Below are positions 26,016 to 38,682 of a stretch of 64,000 bases of DNA, in pieces. Origin of the DNA: Pelecanus crispus (Eukaryota > Chordata > Aves > Pelecaniformes > Pelecanidae); the NCBI RefSeq assembly GCF_030463565.1, contig NC_134644.1, positions 151,305,967 to 151,369,966 on the forward strand, read 5' to 3'. Numbering within the stretch: position 1 is the stretch's first letter; every line of letters starts with the position of its first letter. The notes below the pieces were generated by a model that was given only the letters and a program-made list of their open reading frames with translations, did no database searches and was not told the DNA's origin. The position numbers and the translations under genes are program-made.

Positions 26016-29000
26016 CTGTGAAAAAAGATATGCCAAAGATGTGCAGAATTCTTCACTTTCTTGTTTTGTTTGCCATGTAACTGATTTTCTCCATCCCCCT
26101 TCCACAGAAGCATTGTCTCAGGAAGACAAATACACAGTGAACATCGCCTTCATTGTCCAGTTTAGCCTTAATCGTGCTGGGACAATTGAGTTACTTTACC
26201 TTCCGATTAACAGCTAACAAGGTCTAAATCTGATTTCACCTGTAAGTATACCACTTTTTAAAGAAATCGTGAGTGTTTTTTCTTCAGAAATAATGTGTAC
26301 ATGAATCATGCTTTTACTGTACAATTCCAAATGCAAGTTAGATGCTCATAAATTTTCTGCAATAGGAAACTGCTAATTTTTCTGACTTTATCGTATTTTA
26401 TAAATAACCACTATTACATTTTTCCTCAAACATTTGAGGAGTAAGAAACCCTTAAGTTAAATTATACTCCCAGGATGGGAAAGCTGTGGATATTAAAAAC
26501 AAAATCAAACAAATAAGAAGCCAATCAGTTATCACCTTTCCCGCTTTTATTAGTTATTGCATAACTGTGTTGCACACAGTAACTCTTGTAGTGGAAACCT
26601 AAGTGCATTATGAATTAGGCCCATAACAGATTTCTGCTCAGGCAGTCTAAGCCTCAGTGCCTTGTCAAAGCAGAAAGTGAGGTGCCTCCAAAGATTGGTT
26701 TGGGGGTGGAAGGGAGGTGTTGAGCAGCGAACTACACAAAGCCAGCTAACCAAAAAACCATGCCTTGAGTCTTACACAGAGAGCAAACTCTCTGTCTATC
26801 GGCCACAGTGATCCATAGCTGTTTCCTTTAGAAATGACACACAGCACACTTTTTTTTTTTTTTTTTTAAGAGCATACATTTTCCACTCTTAGGGGATGAC
26901 CTGTTTTATTTATCTGAGGTGCATTTTTCCTTTTAATGAAGGTGAGGCTGATGATTTGGAAGAATGCAGTAACACCACTTGTCCATAAAAACAGGTGAAG
27001 TTTGGGCAAGGATGGATGCTACTTGCTTTATCAAATAATCAGTTCATGTAGATGACATTTTAAATTTTCTTTCCATGAGCTAATATTCCATTAGGGACAA
27101 GGGTTATTTCTGCCTCATATATATCTGTAGGGGATTAAAAAAATCTGAATTACTCAGAAAGTGGGTGGTTTCATTTAGAGAGAAGAAAATATTTCAAAAT
27201 GTGGAAAGCTTATGTTGGCAGTGGCTCATACAATGTAATTTGTGAGGATGGAGACTAATTACTCCCAACCACACAGTGTATGCCTCTTTTTGGTAACTGA
27301 CAAGCTTTTTTGAAATACAGAGGATCGTCTCTTTATTTTGGCATTTAATATTTATGTATTTACTGACTCACAGCCCAGTTTTTTATCTGATGATGATTCA
27401 TAACATGTTCACGTCTGTACATGGCTGGTACACAAAATTATATATACTATCAGAAGGAAAAAACCTCTACTTTCCCCTTCCCCAGCAAAAGACGCTACAT
27501 TTAATCTGATGGGTTTTGTAACCTTGGTTAGCTTCCTTACCCAGTTAGCCTTAGGCCTTGCTGGGACACAATCCAGCAAAGCTTTTAGCACGTGTTTAAG
27601 TTTAAGCATGTGTTTAACTTCCCTTGATTAAAGTTAAACACATACTTAAGTGCTTTGCTGAACTGGGGTTTCTCTGAAGTAAGGTATGTGGGATGCCAGC
27701 CAGTTTCCTTCCATAGTTGTGATCAATTCTACCCAGCTCTGCAGGTTTGTTTTTTTAATATATTTTATGCCAATTTGATTTTTACTATTATTAAGAAGAT
27801 ACTTACCTCCATATCAATAATGTGCAAGTGTGTATGCACACATGCAGAGAACTTTTGCTTACCTGTAAATCTGTAACAGTCTGAGAGGAAAGTAAAATGC
27901 AGAGAAATACACTGTATTTCTTAGGCAAATTGTGTATAAATTCAGGCTGTAGCCTGAAAGACCTAATAGTATTCTCCAATCATAGCTTATTTTGATTAGT
28001 AATGTGCCAGCAATGGCGACTCAAGGTGACTTTTGTAGCAATGTAACATTCCAAGCAGCCACTAATCTCTTCAGTCAGTGTGAAGAAAGCAGTCAAAGCA
28101 AAGGAGGCAGCATCACCCGATGCCTGAAAGATCAAATCGTATTTGATTTGAACCAAACTACTTGATGCAGTTGGTCTGGGATGACTTCTTCTGGTTTAGT
28201 CATAGTGCAGTACAATGAATGAAGCCAACTTCTTTCACCTTGTGTAGCTGCAGTAATGATTTTTGGCATGCTGTTTTGTAGGCCAATTTGTTCCAGCTCA
28301 GTCTTGTGATGCCAAGCTGAACTGGATGAGGCATCTAGGTTACCTCTCCAGGAAAGGAGTCAAAAATAAGAAGAAACATCACCCTTTCCCCCAAAAAGGA
28401 GAAGATAGTGGACTGAGGCGTACTGCTCTTCAAAAGACCATAATGCTTCCCATCTATGGAAAATGGCCCAGAGAAAGAAATGTATTCTTAAGCAATGCAG
28501 AAGCCCTGTTGCTCCAAACCGCATGCAAGACGTAAGTAATAATGAAATGGCTTTGAATTTGCCAGGAAAGGCCATCCACAGCTGCAATGATGTGAGGTTA
28601 TCCCAGAGAGCAACATTAACCACACTTGCACAAGCACACAATGTTTCCTTAGTTGAATCCTGAGAGCAAATAAGAAATTGAGAATATCTCTTCTGCTTTT
28701 GTGCTCTCAAGCAAAGTATTTGTGAAAACAATTATTTAACATGGTAGGGATGTCTGTGAGCCTTGTCCTATCTAGGGTTTGTCCAGTTTAGATGCAGATA
28801 ATAGCAATCTGACATTACTATAATTCTGTTAAACATCATTGCCTTTTGACCTCTCCCAACACTGTTTTCTTTTCTGAAAATCATTAAGCTTATACTGGGC
28901 AAAGCAGCAGACTGTTACAACTCCCTGATTTTCTCTCAGCTTTCCAGCTATGACATAATTTAGAGCAGCCGCCTCTAAAAATGTAGCAAGACCTTAGACT

Positions 29001-29816
29001 GGCCTTGAATGAAATGAACTGAAGTCACATCAGTCACACCAATGCAAAGTAAGCAAGAAAAGAATAAACCAAGTATCCCAGTGAAATATTTTTTTTCTCC
29101 TCCAAAGCTATTGTTTAAAGGTAAACTCCCACAACTAATTATACTGTATTGTAGTCTTTCAGGTGCGTATGGTATTTCAGTTCCCAATTTTAACCTGCCT
29201 AATTTGGTGCTGAAGAAAGCCCTGAAAGTAAACAGGTAAGAATACCAAAATTGATAGTGTCTGAGCAAGTCTGAAACAAGAATTTTTTTCTGAAATCCAA
29301 CCTATCTTTCCATTAATTTAGTCTTCTTGTTGCCAAAGATTATTTTCTCTGGCCATTTCAATCGATGCTAACCATGTAAATCCTTTGGGGATTAATGGAA
29401 GAGAGACTTATGTGTTGCCAGACCACAGATGAGCTCATAGCCACACAAGGAAATTAATTAATAAGGAAAGACTGAGATGCATTAGTTTCAGTCAATTTGC
29501 ACATTCCAGGGATCACTAGTAAAGTAACTGTTGTCATAATATTTTTTCTTTTAATATTAAAAAGTATTCAGACCACACAACTGAATTCTGCCCTACAGAA
29601 TCTTCAAAATTCTGTGCTACAGGATGTACATGTGTAATTCCATTCACTTGTCTGCTAGACACATGTGCGTTGCAGGGCATAATTTGGCCCATCATTATGT
29701 TTTCCTAACATAAATTAACATTTTTCCCAAGCCACCAAGCCAAACACAACAATAACTACTGCCAGTATCTCTACAGTAAGATCTAAATATAAACTCATGG
29801 GCTATAAGATGCTTAC
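26016..29816 (-). other. RGS22 intron, 3.8 kb
   Basis: Contains a T18 run (26850-26867) and a hairpin-forming old repeat (27575-27659). ORFs such as 28360-28731 minus look accidental. Confidence 0.55.
27575..27659. repeat. Palindromic old interspersed repeat
   Basis: Arms 27602-27618 (TTAAGCATGTGTTTAAC) and 27633-27649 (GTTAAACACATACTTAA) are inverted repeats matching at 16 of 17 positions around a 14 bp loop. A second arm pair, AGCAAAGC (27575-27582) and GCTTTGCT (27652-27659), lies outside. The 'TTAAG-x-x-TGTGTTTAAC ... GTGCTTTGCTGAA' wording resembles a repeat widespread in amniotes. I cannot name the family with confidence. Confidence 0.6.
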
Positions 29817-30038
29817 CATAGTGTTGTAATTTGGATCAATATTGAAGGTTGGAGAAGTGCTGCACATTTTGGAGAGCTGCCTGTCATTCTTTGCTTTCCT
29901 TAGAACATCATAAATGGGTTTTGGAGGTTTCTGATCATGTAGAATTTCTTTCAGCTGGCTTTCCAGGCGTTGTGGGGCATCATTAACTACTTCAAAAACC
30001 CCAAAGTCAGAGTTAAACTTAACTGGCTGGGCAAAAGT
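29817..30038 (-). CDS. RGS22: RGS22 coding exon (FGVFEVVNDAPQ)
   Basis: 222 bp, phase 0 to 0, 74 codons. Acceptor rc CTTCTTTTGCAG|ACTTTT; donor rc ACTATG|GTAAGC. It encodes TFAQPVKFNSDFGVFEVVN and DAPQRLESQLKEILHDQ, then PIYDVLRKAKND and a variable end. The FN-x-D-x-GVFEV-x-NDAPQ block is characteristic of RGS22. The next exon joins as NTM|CLDREQ. Confidence 0.95.
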
Positions 30039-30357
30039 CTGCAAAAGAAGTTTAGGAAGTTTATAACGTAATAAGGGAACTCTCATTTAAGAAAGTTACT
30101 TTTTATAGTATAGAAGCATCTTACAGAATGCAAGCTGGTATTATGAGGCTTCTTTCTCTTGCCTGCTGTAGTTTATGTTTAGGGCTTGGAATAGTCATTT
30201 TTCTGCATTCTTGTTCTTTAGTCTCTTCGCTGCATAGCTTTCCAAAGCATTGCTACTTTTTGTCTCAGTTATGCTTAATTGTCAAGAATTTAACTCGCTC
30301 TATATCACAGACCATTCTTTTTCACATACAAATAATAGATCCAGTACACAGATGTCT

Positions 30358-30436
30358 AGAATCATAGAATCATTTAGGTTGGAAAAGATCTTTAAGATCA
30401 TCCAGTCCAGCCATTAACCTAACATTACCAAGTCCA
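30358..30436 (-). repeat. CR1 3' end fragment
   Basis: The plus strand begins AGAATCATAGAATCATTTAG, the short terminal repeat that marks CR1 3' ends, followed by GGTTGGAAAAGATCTTTAAG and the usual 'ATCATCCAGTCCAGCCATTAACC' region. This is the reverse complement of a CR1 tail. It stops after less than 100 bp, so it is a separate, extremely 5'-truncated insertion next to the larger copy. Confidence 0.85.
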
Positions 30437-30514
30437 ACACTAAACCAATTAAGGGTAGAGTAGTAATTTCATGTTTCCTGGCTTGGTAGCTGGATTATTT
30501 TTTAATGAAAGTAA

Positions 30515-31918
30515 AAACTAGGAACTATTAAGGTTGGAAAGGATCTCTAAGATCATCACTCCAACCATCAACCCAACACCACCATGCCCACTAAACGATG
30601 TCCTGAAGTGCCACATCTACCCGTTTTTTGAATACCTCCAGGGATGGTGACTCCACCACCTCTCTGGGCAGCCTGTTCCAATGCTTGACTACCCTTTCCA
30701 TGAAGAAATTTTTCCTAATATCCAATCTAAACCTCCCCTGGCGCAGCTTGAGCCCATTTCCTCTCGTCCTATCACTTGTTACCTGGGAGAAGAGACCAAC
30801 ACCCACCTCACTACAACCTCCTTTCAGGTAGTTGTAGAGAGCGATAAGGTCTCCCCTCAGCCTCCTCTTCTCCAGGCTAAACAACCCCAGTTCCCTCAGC
30901 TGCTCCTCATAAGGCCTGTGCTCCAGACCCTTCACCAGCTTCGTTGCCCTTCTCTGGACACACTCCAGCACCTCAATGTCCTTCTTGTATTGAGGGGCCC
31001 AAAACTGGACACAGGATTCCAGGTGTGGCCTTACCAGTGCCAAGTACAGGGGGACAATCACTTTCCTGCTCCTGCTGGCCACACTATCCCTGACACAAGC
31101 CAGGATGCTGTTGGCCTTCTTGGCCACCCGGGCACACTGCTGGCTCATGTTCAGCCAGCTGTTGACCAACAGCCCCAGGTCCTTTTCAGCCAGGCAGCTT
31201 TCCAGCCACTCTTCCCCAAGCCTGTAGCATTGCATGGGGTTGTTGTGACTGAAGTGCAGGACCCAGCACTTGGCCTTGTTCAACCTCATACAGTTGGCCT
31301 TGGCCCATTGGTCCAGCCTGTCCAGGTCCCTCTGCAGGGCCATCCTACCCTCCAGCAGATCGACACTCCCACCCAACTTGGTGTCATCTGCAAACTTACT
31401 GAGGGTGCAGTCAATCCCCTCATCCAGATCATCGATAAAGATATTAAACAAGGCTGGCCCTAAAACAGAGTCCTGGGGAACACCACTCATGACCGGTCAC
31501 CGACTGGATTTAACTCAATTTACCACAACTCTCTGGGCTCAGCCACCCAACCAGTTTTTTATCCAGCAAAGAGTACGCCCGTCCAAGCCACGAGACACCA
31601 GCTTCCTTAGGAGAATGCTGTGGGAGACGGTGTCAAAAGCTTTACTGAAGTCCAGGTAGATGACATCCACAGCCTTTCCTTCATCCACTAGGCGGGTCAC
31701 CAGGTCATAGAAGGAGATCAGGTTGGTCAAGCAGGACCTGCCTTTCATGAACCCATGCTGGCTGGGCCCAATCCCCTGGTTGACCTGCACATGCCTGTTG
31801 AGCGCACTCAAGATGAACTGCTCCATAATCTTCCCCGGCACTGAGGTCAGGCTGACAGGCCTGTAGTTCCCCAGATCCTCCTTCCGGCCCTTCTTGTAGA
31901 TGGGCGTCAGATTGGCAA
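30515..31918 (-). mobile_element. CR1 LINE, 5'-truncated, reverse transcriptase decayed
   Basis: Non-LTR retrotransposon of the chicken-repeat-1 clade, present as the 3' part of ORF2 plus the start of its 3' UTR. On the minus strand one frame encodes reverse transcriptase blocks: [20 protein letters not shown] (the ...NYRPVSLT motif), [25 protein letters not shown], then [17 protein letters not shown] (31383-31394, the catalytic Y/F-A-D-D site) and the C-terminal region. Three in-frame stop codons lie between about 31495 and 31541, so it cannot make a full product. The 5' end falls at about 31918 within ORF2. The terminal AATCATAGAATCAT repeat is not visible, so the 3' end also looks incomplete. 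It is relatively young by its conservation. Confidence 0.92.
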
Positions 31919-33944
31919 GCCCAATGTATATATAATTCACAGTGACTTTAGTAGCTGTTCTGCAGAAGACTACTTACCTACAGAATGAGATCTCCAGTGT
32001 TATTCTCCCATTTGTTACCACAAGCAATCAAGGCTTGAAAAGATTAGCCATGAAGCTGACCTTTTAAATGTAAGATGCATTTGAGGAGAATGAATCTGAA
32101 GATTTCCATATGTAGGAAAGGCTTTTCACCCTGTCGTTACTTGTAGGTCAAACACCTACCAAAACCTATGGCCTGTAGTAAGTTTTATTATATATCACTA
32201 GTTCAGTCAGATACTGTATAATACATGAGGTAGACCAAACCTCAATGTCAGCTATGTAACTGTAACTTTTGTCAACTGCAAAAAACCCACTGCATGTGTA
32301 CACATTAAACCAGAGCCATCTTTCATCTTTTGAGCTCTGGTATTAGGTATTTCCCTAAAACACTCTCTTTCAAATTCTCTTACTTGAAATGAAGAGGGAA
32401 AATACGGATGGATTTTACAGAAGTAATGGGGAATACCCAAGACAGTTACGAATATGAGATTATATACAACCAGAGCATATAAGCATCTCTGCACTGAGCT
32501 AGAGGACAAGAAGGCATGTTGTATTTAAGAACTGAAGAAAATCCTGGCCATATCCAGACCCAGTGCCAAAATTCTTTTTGGCCTCATTCCAGACAGGATC
32601 CCACCTGGTGTTTGTACAGTTGTCGTTCCCCTGCACTTAATAAGATTATTTTATTTTTTCAAGCACTGTATTTTTCATTTCCTTGAACTTTTTCATATAT
32701 CACATAATACACACATAGACATAATTCATATACATACTATGTATGCTGAATACATGCTACATATAACATAGAAATATATTACAGACCGATTTTATTTTTC
32801 TTCACACCTATATATGTCCAAAGGAACCATGTCAGTATCAGCTATTTTGTTGCTTCTGTTTGAAGCCCCCTTGTTGATCAACGTCTTGTAGAGCAATGCC
32901 CAAGATTGAACCATGTGGCTGCAACATGTGGTTACAACATTCCCTACTTATCCCATAACGTCTCACTATGGAGGCTCAGCCTGGCAAAGCACGTAGCATG
33001 TGAGAGCTTTAAGTGTGTGATTAGTGCCTATGACATCAGACCATCACTGCTCAGAGCCATGCATTGAATTGCATTAGTCTGTTTAGTTACCTAACTTCAG
33101 CTGAAATCATGGCTTGGTTTTTGTTCTCCAACACCTTGTGCCTCTTTTGGCATTAATTTTCTCCAGGGTACTCTGCAGGTTTTAGTGTTTTTTCTCCAGA
33201 TGTACTGAACAGCATTTTAAAGAGTCTTTTATGCGTAGTAGATTTCTCTATACTTCATTGAGACCTCCTCCCAATTTGCTATGTGTACATTTCGTTTACT
33301 TTCAAACCTAATTCGGGCTGCTACCAGCTTTTAAGTGACTAACTGTGCAACCTTAATAGCCTCCAAATGTATTTTTCCTTATTTGTTTTTTCATGTTTTT
33401 AAAAAGGAAACAGAAGAAAGTACACTAAGAAACAAGGTGCTTCAGTCTCTCAGGATTTTAAACACTCTTGCAGAAAAAAGCAAACAAAGTGCAAATTCCA
33501 TAATATAGAGCTACCTGACTAGACATGACCAGAGTATTTTAGTTCCATGTTATTCAACTAGGCAAAGACAACATTAGTTTATCACACACATCTACTTTTA
33601 CTTAACCCTTTGTCACTTACTCTAGATCAAGGTTTTTCAATACACATTCTAATTAACTGAAGAGAAAACACATGGCAACTTTAATGTAGTGAAACAGATA
33701 CTAGTGACGATTTTTAAAATGTAATGTGCATTGCTATTTTGGGAGTCTGACTACAAATAATTTATAAGACAAATATACTAATGGAACAAAAGAACATACA
33801 CTCATGGGATGAGAAGATTAAGACTTCATATAGTACATACTTTACTGAAAAAAGTGGTTCTAGTCCAGACTTTTGGGTTTTGGACCAAGCTGTAGTTACC
33901 TATCCCCAGGAAGATCAAAAGGCATGCATACGTCATGTACCAGT

Positions 33945-34500
33945 CAGAGATTAGCCAGTAGATCCCCTTTACTTGACACTAGTAAGACTGCATCTGGAAT
34001 ACTGCATCCAGTTTTGAGTCCCCAGTACAAGAAGGATGTTCATAAATTTGAGTAAGTCAAGCAGACAACCGCTGAGATGGTCGGAAGCTGGAGCACTTGC
34101 ACTGTGAGGAGAAGCTGAGGGAACAGGGCTTGTTTAGCCTGAAGAAGAGACAGCTCTGGGAGTACCTAACAGCAGTCTTACAGTACTTACAAGGAGGTTA
34201 ATGAGAAGATAGAGCCAAGCTTTTCATGGAGGTGCCTGATGGGAGGACAAGAGACCATGGTCATACACTGAAACAGTAGAGTTTTCAACTGTATTTTAGA
34301 AAAAAGAAAATTGTGGGACAATTAGCATTGGAACAGACTGTCCAGAGCGACAATAAAATCAGTTGTTGGAGATTTTCAAGACCAACTGGAGAAAGTGCCA
34401 AGCAACCTGGTGTCAACACTAAAGCATTGACCCTGCTTTGGGCAGGAGGCTGGACTACAGACCCACGCAAAGCCCCTGCCAGCATGAGTGATCTGTGATT
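33945..34500 (+). repeat. CR1-type LINE 3' fragment
   Basis: Plus-strand CR1 homology: 'GATCCCCTTTACTTGACACT', 'GCATCTGGAATACTGCATCC', 'CCAGTACAAGAAGGATGT', 'GGGCTTGTTTAGCCTGAAGA' and a closing 'GTGATCTGTGATTCTGTA' close to the CR1 3' terminus. Frames are broken by stops. It is more diverged than the minus-strand copy and in the opposite orientation. Confidence 0.8.
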
Positions 34501-34752
34501 CTGTACTAATCCCAAATTCTACCAGATAGAGCATCTCATCAAAGTGTTGTATAAAAGCATTTTAGAACAGTTTAAGCCTTTCTAGGGCAGTTTATTTCAC
34601 TTGCTTACTTAAGAAAACTAGAATGATAAATCAGAATGTTTTCATAAGCATAATAAAAGAAGAGGTAAGTCCTAACCATCTTAACTCATTCCCACCACAA
34701 AAATAAATGTGATAATGTCATGACAAAAATAAAAATATCAAATGGGAACAGT

Positions 34753-34773
34753 AAAAAAAAAAAAAAAAAAAAA
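34753..34773. repeat. A21 homopolymer
   Basis: Uninterrupted A run within the RGS22 intron. No retrotransposed gene is recognisable beside it. Confidence 0.85.
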
Positions 34774-37700
34774 TTAGCCTGATTTCTTGTAGGAAAATTT
34801 TTCCCAGTTACAGTACAAGACAGAGAGGATTGGTCAATCCATTTCCCTCTCGGTATGTGAAAAACTTTGGAGTAAAGCACACAATCTAACCATTCCCACA
34901 CATTACAAGCCACAGAAAAAACCTGCTCAATACCCTGTAGCAGATTTAAAACCTTTCCCACAGAAACCAAGTGCCGTAAAATCCTACAGTGTTTCACAGG
35001 ACAGTAATGAGAGAGGTTTATGGCACCACCAAATATTCTAGGTCATTGCAATAACAAGGGATCTCTTCAGTGAAGATGCCTATGTTAAGGAGTGGGTGCC
35101 TACACCATAAAGGAAAGGGAAAAAATTAGCCATGCCAATCTAATACACTAAGAAATTTCTTTCTTACCCCACATTTGGCAAGTGCTTTGGCTTTTAACAG
35201 ACAAGTGAGATACACTAACAAAAGACTAAAAGTATCTTTCTCTAGTTTGGGCCAATTTTTGATCCTTTGAAGATAGAGAGGGAAAACTCCAGAGCCAAAT
35301 TATACCTCAAGATGTTAAGAAAAAATATATCAGGTTTGGCAGGAGCCTTGAAGCTTGGGATTCATATATTATCAATAAATAGGATAAACAAGGAGTTGAG
35401 AATACCAACAAATAAGTCTACAGACTTTGCAAACTGTTTCACTCACAGGCAATTCTCCCCCTGAACCCAGTATGACCAATGTAACTCAGTGTAGTCATCT
35501 CAGCCTCAGAAAAAATCCCCAAGCAAAGAACAAAAAGCTGTTTTCAGACTGTGGTACAGCCATACCATTAAACAAATAAACAATTGCATGTACATTTTTT
35601 AGAGCAAAGAAATTTCTTAGCTGTCAAGTGCACATTGAATACGGTTTCAGCTGAAGAATAAATAGAATACATAATTCTGAAACCTACTTATACACTTAAC
35701 TGAAGGGAAGGCAAATTTCTCTCACTCCTCCCAAAACAGAAACCAAAACAGCATCCATCACCATGTTGCCAGGATATCAGACATATAAATCTCACTGTTC
35801 TCTGCCTCAACAGTTTTCAGATATACTTAACTTCAGATACATTTAACAAATGTGTAAATATGCTCACTACATCCCACCCTAAGTAATGTAGCCTGATCCC
35901 AAGAGGACTAGAATGACCACTGCTTGGCCGCCTCTTAGGTTAAGGCCCTGAAAGGGTGGGAATGAATAGAGACCTCATCCAGGAGCTTTGCCAAAACTTC
36001 CTTAAGACGGGTATGTGTGTATCATAAATAAGTTGTCAGTGAGAGTCCAGACCAGAAGAGAATTTGAGCCGCTCTAGGAAGTGCCTGGAAAATTCACACT
36101 GCACGTGGTCAATGGCAAATTTCCCATTGACTTTAATGAGTCCAGGATTTCCCTTCTGTTGATGAGTCACAATCACATACCACAAGCTAATTAATTGCAA
36201 AGAGCAGAGCATTTTGAGTAAACCTGCTATCAATAAGAAAAAAGTCAGGAGAGCTTCTTCTGCTTCCTTGATTATCAAAGATGGCAAACAAGTTTTAGTC
36301 CTGGGTAAGACTCAACATAACATGCATGTAGGGCCTTACTGATGTAAAAGCCTTTTTGAGGGAGGTTGTATTGGCACCTGCAGCCTCCCTCCACATGCCT
36401 GAAAAAGACAAGAGGAAACTAATGAGCATGGACTGATGCCTTGAATTAATGCATTGATGCATTGAATTATTCACAGCCATCTTCAAAACAGGGGAGGGCC
36501 TGAACTGTGCAGCGGAGTGGATTGCTTTTTGCTTTCTGGCCTTTCCATCACCTGCAACTCATAGATCAGGCCTGTTTTTACTCTTGATAGCACTAGGTTT
36601 TCAGGAAGACCAATTGGCCCAAACTTTGTTACTTGTACTTTAATTGTTTTCAGAAACATCACCTACGTCAGATCCTGGGTCCCAGACTACTCAGCAGAGT
36701 CACAGTTAAGTTAAAACTGTTAGCTGCATATTGGTCCATATCTGTCTTCCTAGACCATTTAGCATAATTTTTTTTAATCACACCACAGTAGTTCCTACTA
36801 GCATGAACATTATATCAAGCAATCTAGCTATACAGTATGCTGCCTCTTCTTTCTGTGTGGCACTGTTAATACATCTCTGTGCTCCTAAGCAAGGAAAGGA
36901 GAAGGTGTTTAACATGGTAAAAACCATGAAGTAATTGCTTCATTCTCTTTTTTTTTTTTTTTAATGAGCAGATAGCTTTTATAGTGAGAATGACTTTCAA
37001 AAGAAGTAGTCTTCAAATCTGAAGTTGGTAAAACTGTGATCACTTGGTACCTTTCTGCTGCAAGGGAAACCCACAGCCAGGGACTTGCCTACAAGAGTGC
37101 CATCTCCTGAATATGCTTCAGCTGAGGTGCAGTTAGCTCTTTTGTCTCTAGTGCAACTCTGAGGTCACAAAGAGGAGGAGTGTGTCTTCATCAGGATCAC
37201 TGGTAACTGGAAAATGAGGGGTAAGGCCGCAGCGTGGACTTGGGGTGGAAAAAATAACAGCCAGCTTACAGAGTGCAGGAGAAAAAAAGTTGACATTGCT
37301 GCACTTTCTTACTGAGGCCTCCAACACTGAGCTGGATGGCAATTTCTGACTTCTGAATTTTCATTCCTGGTTAAACATGTTCTCGGATGTTTTAAATACA
37401 TGGATCAAAGATTCGAAGGGATGCCTGAGCAGCTAGAAAGGGAAACGTACCCAGGCCAAGGTTTCTCTTAAATCTTTCATTTTACATTTAGTTACTAAGG
37501 AAGGTGTAACTCATTTGTATGTCATGTAATTGGTTTCTGCTACTGTGACATCACTGTACTACTGGCAACAAGTGCCCTCATGGGGTTTTTTTTTGTATTA
37601 TTTTGTCTTTCAGAAATATTTTCCTTACAAACTGTCCTTCATAACAGTATGTAGATCTTTGGAGTACTTAGATATTCGTGTCAGATTGTACTGAATATTA

Positions 37701-38651
37701 TTACAACAACAGGATCGCTTAAAGGACATACTGTAAATCAAAGCAAAAAAAAAAAAAAAATCTGCTGCTGTTATAGCAAGTCCCCAGTGATACAATTTTC
37801 CATACACTAGTGCTGCATTATAAATCAATGCAGAGGCAGTCTCTTAAAATGAGCATATGCTATCCCTGATTTCTTGTATCAAGTCACACAATATTTTCAG
37901 TTTAACTTGTTGCCTAACTACTAGCACACCTGGGTAATAATGTTCCCAGGCAACAGCATATAAGCACAACAAGAATAAAGCAATGGAAATTTCAATGCGG
38001 TGTTTTAGTAGAAACCTTCTCAGAAGGAGGGGGAAATGGGGAGTATAAGGTATTCAAACCACAGAACTCAAGGCATCAGTAGAACTTAATCCTGAAGAGG
38101 GTAAAGCCTCAGGAAAAGGTCAAAGAAAAAACAAAACCAATAATGAGAACATTACAGATAAAAATAGCTAATAGAGCATCTGTTTTCATGAAGATATGTA
38201 AATATATAGAAGAGAGACCATGTGTCATCTTAGAAACCTACCAAGATTACCAGTGTAAAAGAGTGTTTACTGAGGAGTGTCTGCGAACTCTTTTCTGCAG
38301 GCTTCCAGAGCAGCCAGGAGTGCCTGGACAATCACTGCGGTTCAGAGCTGCTGAGCTGCGCCAGGACTGCGGGCTGAGGAGCCCTCTGAGGCCAAGGAGA
38401 ATTTTGGCCTCCAATAGATGTCCTGAAATCTGTGCGTGTCCAAGGAGACCCGGAGACTAATCAGGCTGAACTTCTTACCCGCTCCATCCTCTGTGATTTG
38501 GGGAAAACTTGAAACATACTTTCCAAATAAGCAGTGAAGGCCTGGAGGATGGTATTCCTGTGCTATGAACAATCTGGCACATGGAGGAGGCCTGGGTTTA
38601 AAAGCTATATAGTTAGGCTTGGATTTAGGCAGATAGCCTAAAGCAGCTGCA

Positions 38652-38682
38652 AGGGGTGGGGTGGGGGGTGGGGGGGGGGGAG
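38652..38682. repeat. G/T-rich low-complexity tract
   Basis: GGGGTGGGGTGGGGGGTGGG-type run ending in a G homopolymer. It can potentially form a G-quadruplex on the plus strand, and it accounts for the proline-rich stretch in the overlapping minus-strand ORF. Confidence 0.85.

Noticed and set aside
26016-26116. Upstream extension of the KERLPAFLESDCYFEY exon of RGS22
   Set aside because: The frame is open to about 26105, but using it breaks the phase with the preceding exon. The CTTTTTTCACAG acceptor at 26016-26017 gives the conserved NTM|CLDREQ join.
30681-31463. 260-codon plus-strand ORF
   Set aside because: It is the antisense of the CR1 reverse transcriptase region and has no independent support.
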